Assembly: GCA_016296165.1 (NCBI GenBank)
Contig: JAEDJV010000069.1
Location: 1 to 12,796, forward strand
Source of the DNA: Oscillospiraceae bacterium
GTDB lineage: Bacteria; Bacillota; Clostridia; Oscillospirales; Ruminococcaceae
Direction: 5' to 3'
Length of the DNA: 12,796 bases
Under the pieces are notes generated by a model. That model did not search any database, was not told the origin of the DNA, and saw only the letters and a program-made list of their open reading frames with translations. Below, piece after piece: positions 1-7,145 of this stretch. The position numbers were made by a program, and so were the translations under genes. The stretch's first letter is position 1. The number at the start of each line of letters is the position of its first letter.

Positions 1-557
1 CTACTCAGGAACTAATCCGTATGATCAGCGTATCAGGTATTGACTTTAACCAGATAGAACCTGAGGCTGTCGATATGCCTTTTGGCACCGTATCCGGTTC
101 AGGTATTATTTTTGGTGTAACCGGTGGTGTTACCGAAGCAGTACTTCGCCGCGTTATCCAGACAAAAACTAACAGTGAACTTGTCACCATCGCCAACTCC
201 GGTCAGCGTGGCAGTAATGGAATAAAAGAATTTGAAATTGAACTTAATGAACAGAAACTTCATATAGCTGTAGTAAGCGGCCTTGGAAATGCAGAAAAAG
301 TTATTCAGAGGCTTAAAAACGGAGAAAAATTTGACTTTATTGAAATTATGGCGTGTCCGGGCGGATGTGTATGCGGCGGCGGTCAGCCTTTTGCTTATGA
401 AAAGGAAAGACAAAGCCGCGGAGTAAGTCTTTATGAATCAGACAAACAACTCAGCATTAGAAAATCTGAAGATAATCCTGCTGTAACAGCTGTTTATCAG
501 AATATTATCAAAGATAATGCTCACCAGCTTCTTCATGTAAGTTACAAAAACAAATAA
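1..557 (+). CDS. [FeFe]-hydrogenase catalytic subunit, C-terminal fragment (5' end outside window)
   Basis: This is the end of an iron-only hydrogenase, which forms or consumes H2 at the H-cluster and in fermenters disposes of electrons from ferredoxin and/or NADH. The open frame runs in from the window edge (first whole codon at position 3), so the ATG at 21 is internal. Visible landmarks are the SGIDF segment, the FGTVSGSGIIFGVTGG stretch, and the third H-cluster signature MACPGGCVCGGGQP, whose two CPGGC cysteines are the usual H-cluster ligands. The small-subunit-like tail follows (RGVSLYESDKQL, then IRKSEDNPA, ending in LLHVSYKNK). The extra Cys in CVCGGG is also known from Desulfovibrio enzymes, so it is not aberrant. 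The N-terminal ferredoxin-like domains are not visible, so monomeric, NAD-linked and bifurcating types cannot be told apart. Confidence in the family is very high. Confidence 0.95.
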   Translation, partial: TQELIRMISVSGIDFNQIEPEAVDMPFGTVSGSGIIFGVTGGVTEAVLRRVIQTKTNSELVTIANSGQRGSNGIKEFEIELNEQKLHIAVVSGLGNAEKVIQRLKNGEKFDFIEIMACPGGCVCGGGQPFAYEKERQSRGVSLYESDKQLSIRKSEDNPAVTAVYQNIIKDNAHQLLHVSYKNK

Positions 558-598
558 AAAAATAACGCTGTGATTAATTTCACAGCGTTATTTTTTTA
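555..598. terminator. Bidirectional Rho-independent terminator between hydrogenase and fbp
   Basis: A perfect 19-bp stem (555-573 with 580-598) and a 6-nt loop, with core AACGCTGTGA/TCACAGCGTT. An A-run on the left and a T-run on the right give a U-tract in both directions. The hydrogenase stop (555-557) and the fbp stop (596-598) both lie inside the stem and pair with each other, so one hairpin serves two convergent genes. Confidence 0.93.
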
Positions 599-2530
599 TC
601 GTTCTTTTATGATACCGTTTCTGTAAGCTTCCAGGAGTTCTCTAAGATCACTTATCTTTTCTGATATTTCCTTTCCTCTATCGGTATCAGCAACATTAAC
701 TCTTGATTCCATTTTCTCAACTATATGAACCTCCGGAGTGTGTTCACTCTGACCAGAAACAAACGGCTTGTGTTCGGCAAGACTCAGACTGTGAGAATCA
801 TATATCAAAGTATAACCAGCTATTCCTGTTGAGGACTGATATGCCTTTGAGATGCCTCCGTCAATGACAAAGAGTTTGCCGTCTGCTTTAACAGGACTCT
901 CTCCGTCTTTTATTTTAACAGGAACATGACCGTTTATAATATGCCCCTTCTTTTCGTCTATTCCGAAAGTATTAAGGATGGTGCTGCATATATCAGGACT
1001 TTCGTAGAGAGTATAGTATGGATTATAATGTTCTTTGTGCAGTTCATCGTCTTCAAGAAAAATACGTTCAAAAAAAGCCATCTTATCTTTTCCGTAAAGA
1101 GGTGAAACAGAACCACACCACAAATACCACATAAAATCACGTTCATAACTCTCATTTCGGTTATGTCTTCCAAAATACGCCTTGTCAACCATCAGATCTA
1201 TTGTGTCAAGCAGCTCTTTTCCGCAGTATTCCTTTCCGGCAATATTTACTGTTGCATAACTTCCGTCATCATTAAACGGAATACATCCATGAAACATAAG
1301 ATTCTGGTTGCATATCTTATACATTGATCCATGAGAAAATAAAAATTTCATGTGCTTATGAAGTTTTTCGCTATGTCTGAAAGAATTTACAAGTACTTTT
1401 ATAAGTTCTTCTTCCCCTTCTGACAGTTTAAGCGGATCTGATTTGTCTACTGTCGGAAAATTCATATCTTTTAGTTTGTGAATCTTCCCGTTTTCTTCTA
1501 CTACACCGTTTTCAAAATCCACCCTGCTGAAAATATTTCTGGAATCCATGTTCCATTCAGGGTGAGCATTTATAAGTTGTCCTTCAAGCTTCAGCTGAAT
1601 AATAGTGATTGCCTTATGCATCTTTGCAGCAAGTTTTACATCAACAGGATCATATATATTATCATCAAGTATATTTGGATAAAAAAGCTTACAGTCATCA
1701 TCTTTGTAAACATCAGCAGCAAATACTGCAAGTGCACGAAGATTAAGTCCGTATCCGTCTTCAAGCAAATCAAAACTGTTATATCTCATTGAAATCCGGA
1801 TTACATTTGCTGCAAGTGCTGCGTTTCCTGAAGCGGCACCCATCCACGATATATCATGATTTCCCCACTGGATGTCTACATCTTCCCGCTTCATGAGCTC
1901 GTCCATAATTATATCTGCTCTTGGTCCCCTGTCAAAAATATCACCTATAATATGAAGCTTATCAATTGCTAGCGACTGAATGAGATTACACAGCGACTCG
2001 ATAAAGCTCTCGGCTATCTGTGTATCTATAATTGTATTTATGATTTCATCATAGTAAAAATCCTTGTTAATATCGTCTGTAACATTCAGAAGTTCATCAA
2101 GAATATATACCAGATCCGGCGGTACCCGCTTTCTGATACGCGAACGGGTGTATTTTGCGGAAACTGCTTCACATACAAGTATAAGCCTGTAAATAGTAAG
2201 TCTACGCCATTCATCAGTAATCAGATTTTTACTGGTTAATCGTTTTATTTCCTTTTCCGGATAATAGATGAGAGTAGCCAGTTTCTCTCTCTCTGATGAT
2301 TCAACAGTTTTAGCAAAAACAATATCTATCTTTTTCCTTATCATTCCTGAAGCACTTCTTAGCATGTGAAGAAATGATTCATACTCACCATGAAGATCAG
2401 AAAAGAAGTATTCTGTCCCTTTAGGGAGACTTTTTATCGCTGAAAGGTTTACCATTTCACTTGCAACACTGTCAACAGTCGGATAATCTCTTGCAAGCAG
2501 ACGAAGATATTTATTTTCCATTTTAGTCAT
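596..2530 (-). CDS. fbp: Fructose-1,6-bisphosphatase, class III
   Basis: Hydrolyses fructose-1,6-bisphosphate to fructose-6-phosphate and phosphate, the committed step of gluconeogenesis, in the cytoplasm. The class III (Firmicutes) enzyme is a calcineurin-type metallophosphatase unrelated to the class I fold. Metal-site motifs are visible in order: SDLHGEY (residues 44-50), IGDIFDRGP (195-203) and WGNHDISWM (222-230), with FSHGSMY (398-404) and INGHVPV (532-538) followed by VIDGG (555-559). The length of 644 residues is normal for the family. Two ATGs are possible, at 2530 and at 2521 (codon 4). The only purine-rich site, GAAAAGAG, abuts the first and lies 9 nt from the second, so 2521 may be the real start. 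It follows the small Cys-rich gene by 8 nt, so the two are probably co-transcribed from the promoter at 2793-2821. Confidence 0.96.
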   Translation of the reverse strand: MTKMENKYLRLLARDYPTVDSVASEMVNLSAIKSLPKGTEYFFSDLHGEYESFLHMLRSASGMIRKKIDIVFAKTVESSEREKLATLIYYPEKEIKRLTSKNLITDEWRRLTIYRLILVCEAVSAKYTRSRIRKRVPPDLVYILDELLNVTDDINKDFYYDEIINTIIDTQIAESFIESLCNLIQSLAIDKLHIIGDIFDRGPRADIIMDELMKREDVDIQWGNHDISWMGAASGNAALAANVIRISMRYNSFDLLEDGYGLNLRALAVFAADVYKDDDCKLFYPNILDDNIYDPVDVKLAAKMHKAITIIQLKLEGQLINAHPEWNMDSRNIFSRVDFENGVVEENGKIHKLKDMNFPTVDKSDPLKLSEGEEELIKVLVNSFRHSEKLHKHMKFLFSHGSMYKICNQNLMFHGCIPFNDDGSYATVNIAGKEYCGKELLDTIDLMVDKAYFGRHNRNESYERDFMWYLWCGSVSPLYGKDKMAFFERIFLEDDELHKEHYNPYYTLYESPDICSTILNTFGIDEKKGHIINGHVPVKIKDGESPVKADGKLFVIDGGISKAYQSSTGIAGYTLIYDSHSLSLAEHKPFVSGQSEHTPEVHIVEKMESRVNVADTDRGKEISEKISDLRELLEAYRNGIIKER

Positions 2531-2538
2531 CTCTTTTC

Positions 2539-2757
2539 TCAGTGTATTATTACCTGACCGCTTGTATCGTCTTTAAAAAACTGACGAATTATTGTATTGG
2601 TTTCTACATCTGCAAGAAGGACACTGCAAAGTCCGCATCCGCACAAAAGCGTATATCTTTCAACGGCCTGCATAAATGTTTCGTATTGTTCTCTCTTAAC
2701 CTCAAAGACATCATTTTCCTTATCGGGTTCTTCCACATAACATAATACATATCTCAT
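2539..2757 (-). CDS. Small Cys-rich protein of unknown function, first gene of the fbp operon
   Basis: I do not recognise this 72-residue protein. It is acidic to neutral, without a signal peptide or membrane segment, and carries a compact CGCGLC motif (Cys39, Cys41, Cys44) plus Cys6. That spacing could bind a metal or form disulfides, but no known zinc-ribbon pattern is complete. The start at 2757 is well supported by GGAGG at 2767-2771 with a 9-nt spacer and by a SigA promoter upstream. The stop lies 8 nt before the fbp ATG, so it is a coupled lead gene of fbp. Proximity suggests a link to central carbon metabolism, but nothing in the protein demonstrates it. The alternating strand/helix character suggests a small folded domain. 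It is probably a genuine gene given the RBS, promoter and tight spacing. Confidence 0.78.
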   Translation of the reverse strand: MRYVLCYVEEPDKENDVFEVKREQYETFMQAVERYTLLCGCGLCSVLLADVETNTIIRQFFKDDTSGQVIIH

Positions 2758-2766
2758 ATTTATATT

Positions 2767-2821
2767 CCTCCGAGAAAATTTCTTTCAATAAAATTATACT
2801 ACATAAACCACAATATTACAA
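2767..2821 (-). promoter_or_regulatory. SigA promoter and RBS of the small-protein/fbp operon
   Basis: Read on the minus strand: -35 TTGTAA (2816-2821), 17-nt spacer, perfect -10 TATAAT (2793-2798), then GGAGG (2767-2771) 9 nt before the ATG at 2757. The -35 overlaps an ATTACA/TGTAAT hexamer (2815-2820), one of six such hexamers in this divergent region. Confidence 0.85.
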
Positions 2822-2936
2822 GAAAAATAAAATTCAAAAATGTGTAATGGAAATGATGATTACATCTGTAACTTTTTCAGTTTTTATTTCGTTTTATTAG
2901 TGTAATAAAAAAATCTATTGACATTAATGTGTTACA
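2815..2936. promoter_or_regulatory. Cluster of TGTAAY hexamers between divergent promoters (candidate operators)
   Basis: Six copies of TGTAAT/TGTAAC or its complement lie in 122 bp: 2815-2820, 2843-2848, 2859-2864, 2867-2872, 2901-2906 and 2931-2936. Two of them form an inverted repeat, TGTAAT-N10-ATTACA (2843-2864). One overlaps the -35 of the leftward promoter and one lies in the spacer of the rightward promoter. A perfect palindrome ACATTAATGT (2921-2930) overlaps the rightward -35. This is consistent with one regulator acting on both promoters. The regulator is not identified, and the role is inferred from position and repetition only. Confidence 0.4.
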
Positions 2937-2981
2937 GTAGTAAAATTAACTAGTATGTATAAATTAACAATATTAAAGGAG
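2918..2981 (+). promoter_or_regulatory. SigA promoter and RBS of the dockerin/peptidase gene
   Basis: Consensus -35 TTGACA (2918-2923), 17-nt spacer, -10 TAAAAT (2941-2946), then AAAGGAG (2975-2981) 7 nt before the ATG at 2989. This is a near-consensus promoter with a leader of roughly 35 nt. Confidence 0.9.
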
Positions 2982-2988
2982 ACGTAAC

Positions 2989-4776
2989 ATGAAAAAAATA
3001 ACACGTTCAGCGAAGTCAGTTATTCCTGCTGCACTTCTGTCTGTACCGATTTTATTATCCGGTTTCGGTATTGGCAGCACGTCTGCGGCAGAGAAGAAAT
3101 CAATCTTCAACCTTAAACTGATTATATTAAACAGCGGGCAGTACGAAAGCTCTTATGATACCAACGAAGATGGTAAAACAAATGTTTTTGATGTCATCAG
3201 ACTTAAACAGAATCAGTACGGTCTAACAGAAGAAATTACTTCAGCACCGGAAACAACAACGGTTACTACAACTCCTGCTGAAGTTTCAGCAACAACTACT
3301 ACTGTACCGGTAACTACTACGTCCGTAACAACAGCACCTACTACCATAGTGACTACAACAACTACTGTTCAAACAACAACTACTACCGCCCAGACAACAA
3401 CTGCAGCTCCTCCTGTCACTACTGTTGTAACTACGAATCCTCCAGCACCGGTTACAACTCCTCAGAGAAAAATCCTTACGAATATGAAGAGTATGCTTCA
3501 AAGCCCTGAGCTGCCTTCAGGATGTGAAGCAACAGGCCTTACTATTGCAATTAACTGGTATGGATACAGCGCATGGAAAACCGATATTGCGCTCAACCAT
3601 ATGCCATGGAAAGAATTTTACGATTCGCCCGACGGAAGAGTTATCGGTGCAGACTACAGAACAACTTTTGCAGGAGATCCAAGAAAAACAGGCAGATCAT
3701 ATGGCTGTTACACACCATGCATGGAAACAACAGTAAACAGTTTCTTCAGAAAAGTCGGAAGTCCATACAAGGCAAAAGATATCACCGGAACTGAATTCGA
3801 AGATCTTCTAAAGTATGTGGCACGCGGAATACCTGTAACAGTTATATCCACTCCGGAACTAATCACCCCAAGACCTGGTGACTCCTGGTACACTGAAGAC
3901 GGAAGATATATCACATGGCAGCGCGGACATCACTGTATGGTTATCATGGGGTACGACTGGAGCACTTATACCGTTTACTGTGCTGATCCAATGATGTTAA
4001 AGGGAATTGTTTCATATAACATGACTAAATTCAAAACCATCTATAATCTTAAAGGCAAAAATGCTTTGATTATTGATACAGGTTCCGCCGAAACACCTTA
4101 TAAAACCGCTGCTGTCGGAGACACAGTACAATATGCCGGATTTTTCAATTCTCTCAGCAGCGGAAAAGGTTCAGAATGGTACAGAGACTCTGCAAGATAT
4201 ACTGTAACCCAGATATTAAGTGATACATCACTTCCATGCAGGGTACGTCTTGGCAATGAAGGTTGGGTAAGCTATGATTCACTCATACAGTATCTGCCAA
4301 ACAATACAAACAGAGGTTCAATTAACAATAATGTATATAATATAAGAAACTATAAAAGCTTTAAAAACATAAATGTTCACTATGGTGTTGATGCAGATGG
4401 CACAAACATATATCAGTGGGATTTTGATAACAGTATAGAGCAGCTGTTCAAACTTGTTCCTGAAGGTGACGCCTACAAGATTTATTCTATGTGCAGCTCA
4501 ACAGGAACAAACAGAGTTTTAACTGCCTCATCAATAGCTGAAGGAGCAAATGTATATCTTTACTCAAGATACAGCAACGCAAATCAGCAATGGATTATCA
4601 AAAAAACAAAAGATACCGGCGTCTACTACATAGCGCTCAAATCAAACCCGAACTACGCACTTACAATCGCAAATGACCTCAACGGTGAAAAATACGGAAC
4701 AAGTAATACTTCACCGGGAAATGTATTTATCAGTAAATATACAGGTGCTAGTTCGCAGCTCTGGTTATTGGATTAA
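2989..4776 (+). CDS. Secreted C39-like cysteine peptidase with half dockerin, Thr-rich linker, SH3-like and ricin-type domains
   Basis: Exported multidomain protein of 595 residues. Order seen: signal peptide (about 1-34, ending TSAA); dockerin-like module (about 38-78); Thr/Pro linker (about 88-158); C39-family peptidase domain (about 165-365); SH3-like segment (about 371-432, VGDTVQYAG to GWVSYDSL); ricin-type beta-trefoil (about 445-595, with QQW and SQLW repeats). The likely catalytic Cys179 sits in LPSGCEATG, the His in RGHHCMVIMGYDW (His314/315), and the Asp in YCADPM (Asp333). In the dockerin only one Ca-binding loop is intact (Asp57, Asn59, Asp61, Asn65, Asp68). The first repeat is reduced to a helix-like IFNLKLIIL with no Asp/Asn loop. 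Dockerins attach proteins to cohesin scaffolds and ricin domains bind sugars, so a scaffold- or carbohydrate-anchored extracellular peptidase is the best inference. Substrate unknown. Transcribed alone. Confidence 0.88.
   Translation: MKKITRSAKSVIPAALLSVPILLSGFGIGSTSAAEKKSIFNLKLIILNSGQYESSYDTNEDGKTNVFDVIRLKQNQYGLTEEITSAPETTTVTTTPAEVSATTTTVPVTTTSVTTAPTTIVTTTTTVQTTTTTAQTTTAAPPVTTVVTTNPPAPVTTPQRKILTNMKSMLQSPELPSGCEATGLTIAINWYGYSAWKTDIALNHMPWKEFYDSPDGRVIGADYRTTFAGDPRKTGRSYGCYTPCMETTVNSFFRKVGSPYKAKDITGTEFEDLLKYVARGIPVTVISTPELITPRPGDSWYTEDGRYITWQRGHHCMVIMGYDWSTYTVYCADPMMLKGIVSYNMTKFKTIYNLKGKNALIIDTGSAETPYKTAAVGDTVQYAGFFNSLSSGKGSEWYRDSARYTVTQILSDTSLPCRVRLGNEGWVSYDSLIQYLPNNTNRGSINNNVYNIRNYKSFKNINVHYGVDADGTNIYQWDFDNSIEQLFKLVPEGDAYKIYSMCSSTGTNRVLTASSIAEGANVYLYSRYSNANQQWIIKKTKDTGVYYIALKSNPNYALTIANDLNGEKYGTSNTSPGNVFISKYTGASSQLWLLD
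3250..3462 (+). repeat. Low-complexity ACN-rich tract encoding the Thr-rich linker
   Basis: About 70 codons, more than half of them Thr (ACA, ACT, ACG, ACC mixed), interspersed with Val, Ala and Pro. Mixed synonymous codons argue against a recent simple-repeat expansion and for selection on the protein. It separates the dockerin-like module from the peptidase domain and is a likely O-glycosylation target (inference). Confidence 0.8.
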
Positions 4777-4782
4777 TATTAA

Positions 4783-4817
4783 AAAAATGGACTGTACAAG
4801 GCATACAGTCCATTTTT
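4783..4817. terminator. Bidirectional Rho-independent terminator between peptidase gene and ABC operon
   Basis: A 14-bp stem, 4783-4796 with 4804-4817 (core ATGGACTGT/ACAGTCCAT), and a 7-nt loop. It has an A7 run on the left flank and T5 on the right, so it can stop transcripts from both sides. It lies 6 nt after the rightward stop and 6 nt after the leftward ATPase stop. Confidence 0.93.
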
Positions 4818-4823
4818 CTGTTA

Positions 4824-5564
4824 TTAAAGAAGTTTTGAAAGGAATTCCTTTAATCTTTCATTTTCCGGATTTTCAAAAACTTTTTTTGGCGGACCATCCT
4901 CAGCGACCACACCCTTATCAAAAAAGATCACTCTGCTTGCAACCTCTCGTGCAAAACCCATTTCATGTGTAACGCAAATCATAGTAATACCTGTTGCGGC
5001 AAGTTCCTTCATCACTTCAAGAACTTCACCGACCATTTCCGGATCAAGTGCCGAAGTTGGCTCATCAAAAAGAATTACCTCCGGCTCCATCGCAAGAGCG
5101 CGGCATATGGCTACACGCTGTTTCTGTCCGCCTGACAGCTGGTTTGGATATGCTGCGGATTTGTCATCAAGCCCTACACGTTTAAGAAGTTCATGAGCTC
5201 TCTTATCAGCTTCATCCTTTGAAACCTTTTTAAGTTTTATCGGACCAATTGTAAGGTTTTCCAGTATAGTGAGATGCGGAAACAGATTAAAATGCTGAAA
5301 AACCATCATCATCTTCTGGCGCTGCTCATCAATATTGGTTTCCGGAGAAGTAATCTCAACATCATCAATATAAATTTTCCCCTCTTCAGGAGTTTCAAGA
5401 AGATTGAGACAGCGAAGAAATGTTGATTTTCCGCATCCTGAAGGACCCAGTATGACTACAACCTCACCTTTGTTGATATCAAGAGTAATTCCGTTGAGAA
5501 CGTTAAGTTTGTCAAATGATTTTTTCAGATTTTCCACATGAATCAACCGGTTATTTTCCATCAT
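4824..5564 (-). CDS. glnQ: Polar amino-acid ABC transporter, ATP-binding subunit (GlnQ type)
   Basis: Cytoplasmic ATPase that powers import through the permease encoded just upstream. All nucleotide-binding motifs are present: Walker A GPSGCGKST (40-48), Q-loop VFQHFNLFPHLT (Gln90), signature LSGGQKQR (143-150), Walker B with D-loop ILFDEPTSALDP (164-175) and switch His in CVTHEMGFA (His200). The length of 246 residues is standard for the polar amino-acid (PAAT) family. The start MM at 5564 has AGGAG 8 nt upstream and overlaps the end of the permease gene by 14 bases, indicating translational coupling. The substrate cannot be named from the ATPase. The symbol reflects family resemblance (GlnQ/ArtM/HisP type), not a proven glutamine specificity. 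Confidence 0.95.
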   Translation of the reverse strand: MMENNRLIHVENLKKSFDKLNVLNGITLDINKGEVVVILGPSGCGKSTFLRCLNLLETPEEGKIYIDDVEITSPETNIDEQRQKMMMVFQHFNLFPHLTILENLTIGPIKLKKVSKDEADKRAHELLKRVGLDDKSAAYPNQLSGGQKQRVAICRALAMEPEVILFDEPTSALDPEMVGEVLEVMKELAATGITMICVTHEMGFAREVASRVIFFDKGVVAEDGPPKKVFENPENERLKEFLSKLL

Positions 5565-7056
5565 TCTTCAGTCTCCTTTCAAGTTGTCCCACACATTTTT
5601 CAAGAATTATTACCATAAAAAGATAAATAAGTGCTACAGCAATAAGCGGCATGAACGCGTCATATGTACGGCTTCTGATTAAGTCCCCTCCGCGTGTGAG
5701 ATCACGAATTCCGATATAACCTGAAATTGATGTTTCCTTAAGAAGTACGATAAATTCATTACCAAGTGCAGGGAGAACGTTTCTTACTGCCTGAGGAAGA
5801 ATGAAGTAACGCATAGTCTGAACATAGCTAAATCCCATGCTTCTGCCTGCCTCAAACTGTCCGTTGTCAATCGAAGAAATTCCTGCACGAACAATTTCAG
5901 CAAGATACGCTGATGAATTAAGTCCAAATGCAATCGTAGCAACCGCAACAGCGTCAATATTGCTGCTTGCAAATACTACGTAGTAAATAATAAGCAGCTG
6001 AATCATTGCCGGTGTGCCTCTTATGATAGTAATATAAAATTTACATATGGAGTTAATAATCTTTCCTTTTCCGTTTTTATCACATGTGAAACGGATTATT
6101 GCGATAAGAAATCCGAGGATGACACCAATAATAACGGCAAAGAAACTGATTCGCAGCGTTGTGAAAAGGCCTTTGGTAATATACTGCCATCTGTTATCAT
6201 CCACAAAATTTGCCTTAAACTTTTCCTTTGAGATAAATCCGCCGCCAGCAGCATTTCCGTTTCTGACAAGAATAACCTGTTTTGCAGTTGTATAGGAATC
6301 AGAGAAGTTAATATTTTTAAGCCTGTCCTCTGTAACTGTCATGCCTGCAGCACCAAAGTCCGCCTTACCTGAATGTACAGCAGTAATAATGGAATCGAAC
6401 TCCATATCCTGAATAACAAGTTCTTTTCCTAAAATATCGGCAATAGCCTGTGCAATATCAGCATCAATGCCAACAATAACACCGTCCTGTACATACTCAT
6501 AAGGTTCAAAAGCGGCATTGGTTGCCATGATAAGTGTTCCGTTACGGGAAATCCCCTCCGGCGAAACATATGGTGTGTTTCCTGTATCATCACCGATATA
6601 ATTTGATATAATATCTGCAAGTGTACCGTCTGCTTTTAACTGAGCCAGAGCAGAGTTTATATCATTAAGAAGCTCATCATTATTCTTTGCTATACATATA
6701 GCATATTCTTCATTTGTAAACTCCTCATCAAGAATTGAGATATCACTATTCAGGTTTACAAATTTTTTAGCTGGTTCATTATCAATGATAACACAGTCAA
6801 CTTTTCCCTGTTTAAGTGCCATAACAGCATCTGCACCCTTGTTGTACTGCTTGATAACAGAACCCTGTTCGATGTAATCGCTTGCATATATGTCCCCGAC
6901 CGTTCCAAGCTGGGTACCTATTACTTTCCCCGGAAGCGAGTCTACCCCGGTTACCTCCGAAGCCGGAACGTTTTTTCCGCAGCTGCATAAAAAAACTGAT
7001 AATGTAATTACCGAAACTGCCAGAACAAATATTCTCAAGCCAAAGCTTTTTTTCAT
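5551..7056 (-). CDS. Amino-acid ABC transporter fusion: lipoprotein binding domain (apparently circularly permuted) plus permease
   Basis: Single 501-residue polypeptide combining substrate capture and membrane channel. Lipoprotein signal 1-26 (lipobox LCSC, lipidated Cys26). Residues about 38-156 match the second lobe of the family 3 solute-binding fold: KVIGTQLGTVGD, then GADAVMALKQGKVDCVIIDN, and LKADGTLADIISNYIG. Residues about 172-266 match the first lobe: GTLIMATNAAFEPYEYV, GIDADIAQAIAD, SGKADFGAAGMTVTEDR, NFSDSY, QVILVRNG. Known proteins encode the first lobe first, so the order here is swapped. Expected ligand contacts remain: Phe183, Arg245, Thr52, Asp92. The permease domain follows (about 292-490) with membrane segments and the EAA loop EAGRSMGFS...ILP (402-421) that docks to the ATPase. 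Start supported by AAGGAG (7067-7072). Lobe-swapped reading is my inference; the transporter assignment is firm. Confidence 0.92.
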   Translation of the reverse strand: MKKSFGLRIFVLAVSVITLSVFLCSCGKNVPASEVTGVDSLPGKVIGTQLGTVGDIYASDYIEQGSVIKQYNKGADAVMALKQGKVDCVIIDNEPAKKFVNLNSDISILDEEFTNEEYAICIAKNNDELLNDINSALAQLKADGTLADIISNYIGDDTGNTPYVSPEGISRNGTLIMATNAAFEPYEYVQDGVIVGIDADIAQAIADILGKELVIQDMEFDSIITAVHSGKADFGAAGMTVTEDRLKNINFSDSYTTAKQVILVRNGNAAGGGFISKEKFKANFVDDNRWQYITKGLFTTLRISFFAVIIGVILGFLIAIIRFTCDKNGKGKIINSICKFYITIIRGTPAMIQLLIIYYVVFASSNIDAVAVATIAFGLNSSAYLAEIVRAGISSIDNGQFEAGRSMGFSYVQTMRYFILPQAVRNVLPALGNEFIVLLKETSISGYIGIRDLTRGGDLIRSRTYDAFMPLIAVALIYLFMVIILEKCVGQLERRLKNDGK

Positions 7057-7066
7057 GTCTGAATTT

Positions 7067-7136
7067 CTCCTTTATAAAATCAATTTAGTAAAATCATAGA
7101 CAAGATTATTATAGTATATTTTTCGGTAATATGCAA
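7067..7136 (-). promoter_or_regulatory. SigA promoter and RBS of the amino-acid ABC operon
   Basis: Minus strand: -35 TTGCAT (7131-7136), 17-nt spacer, perfect -10 TATAAT (7108-7113), RBS AAGGAG (7067-7072) before the ATG at 7056. No terminator hairpin is visible between this promoter and the upstream gene's stop at 7146, so read-through from that gene is also possible. Confidence 0.85.
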
Positions 7137-7145
7137 GCAAAATAA

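Noticed and set aside
340..390. Extra cysteine in the hydrogenase motif CPGGCVCGGGQP
   Set aside because: The same residue is known in Desulfovibrio [FeFe]-hydrogenases, so it is a normal variant and not evidence for a new cluster ligand.
1478..1792. Open frame of 104 codons on the plus strand inside fbp
   Set aside because: It is antisense to strongly conserved Fbp sequence, has no RBS, and its composition is that of a shadow frame.
2843..2864. TGTAAT-N10-ATTACA as a GlnR/TnrA box
   Set aside because: The GlnR/TnrA consensus is TGTNA-N7-TNACA; here the gap between the matching pentamers is 12, so the match fails.
3286..3501. Cys/Ser-rich frame on the minus strand opposite the Thr linker
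   Set aside because: It is only the complement of ACN Thr codons read as small residues. No RBS or promoter.
5551..7056. Tandem pair of complete binding domains as in lactococcal GlnP
   Set aside because: Only one second lobe and one first lobe are present (about 240 residues in total before the membrane domain), too short for two full domains.
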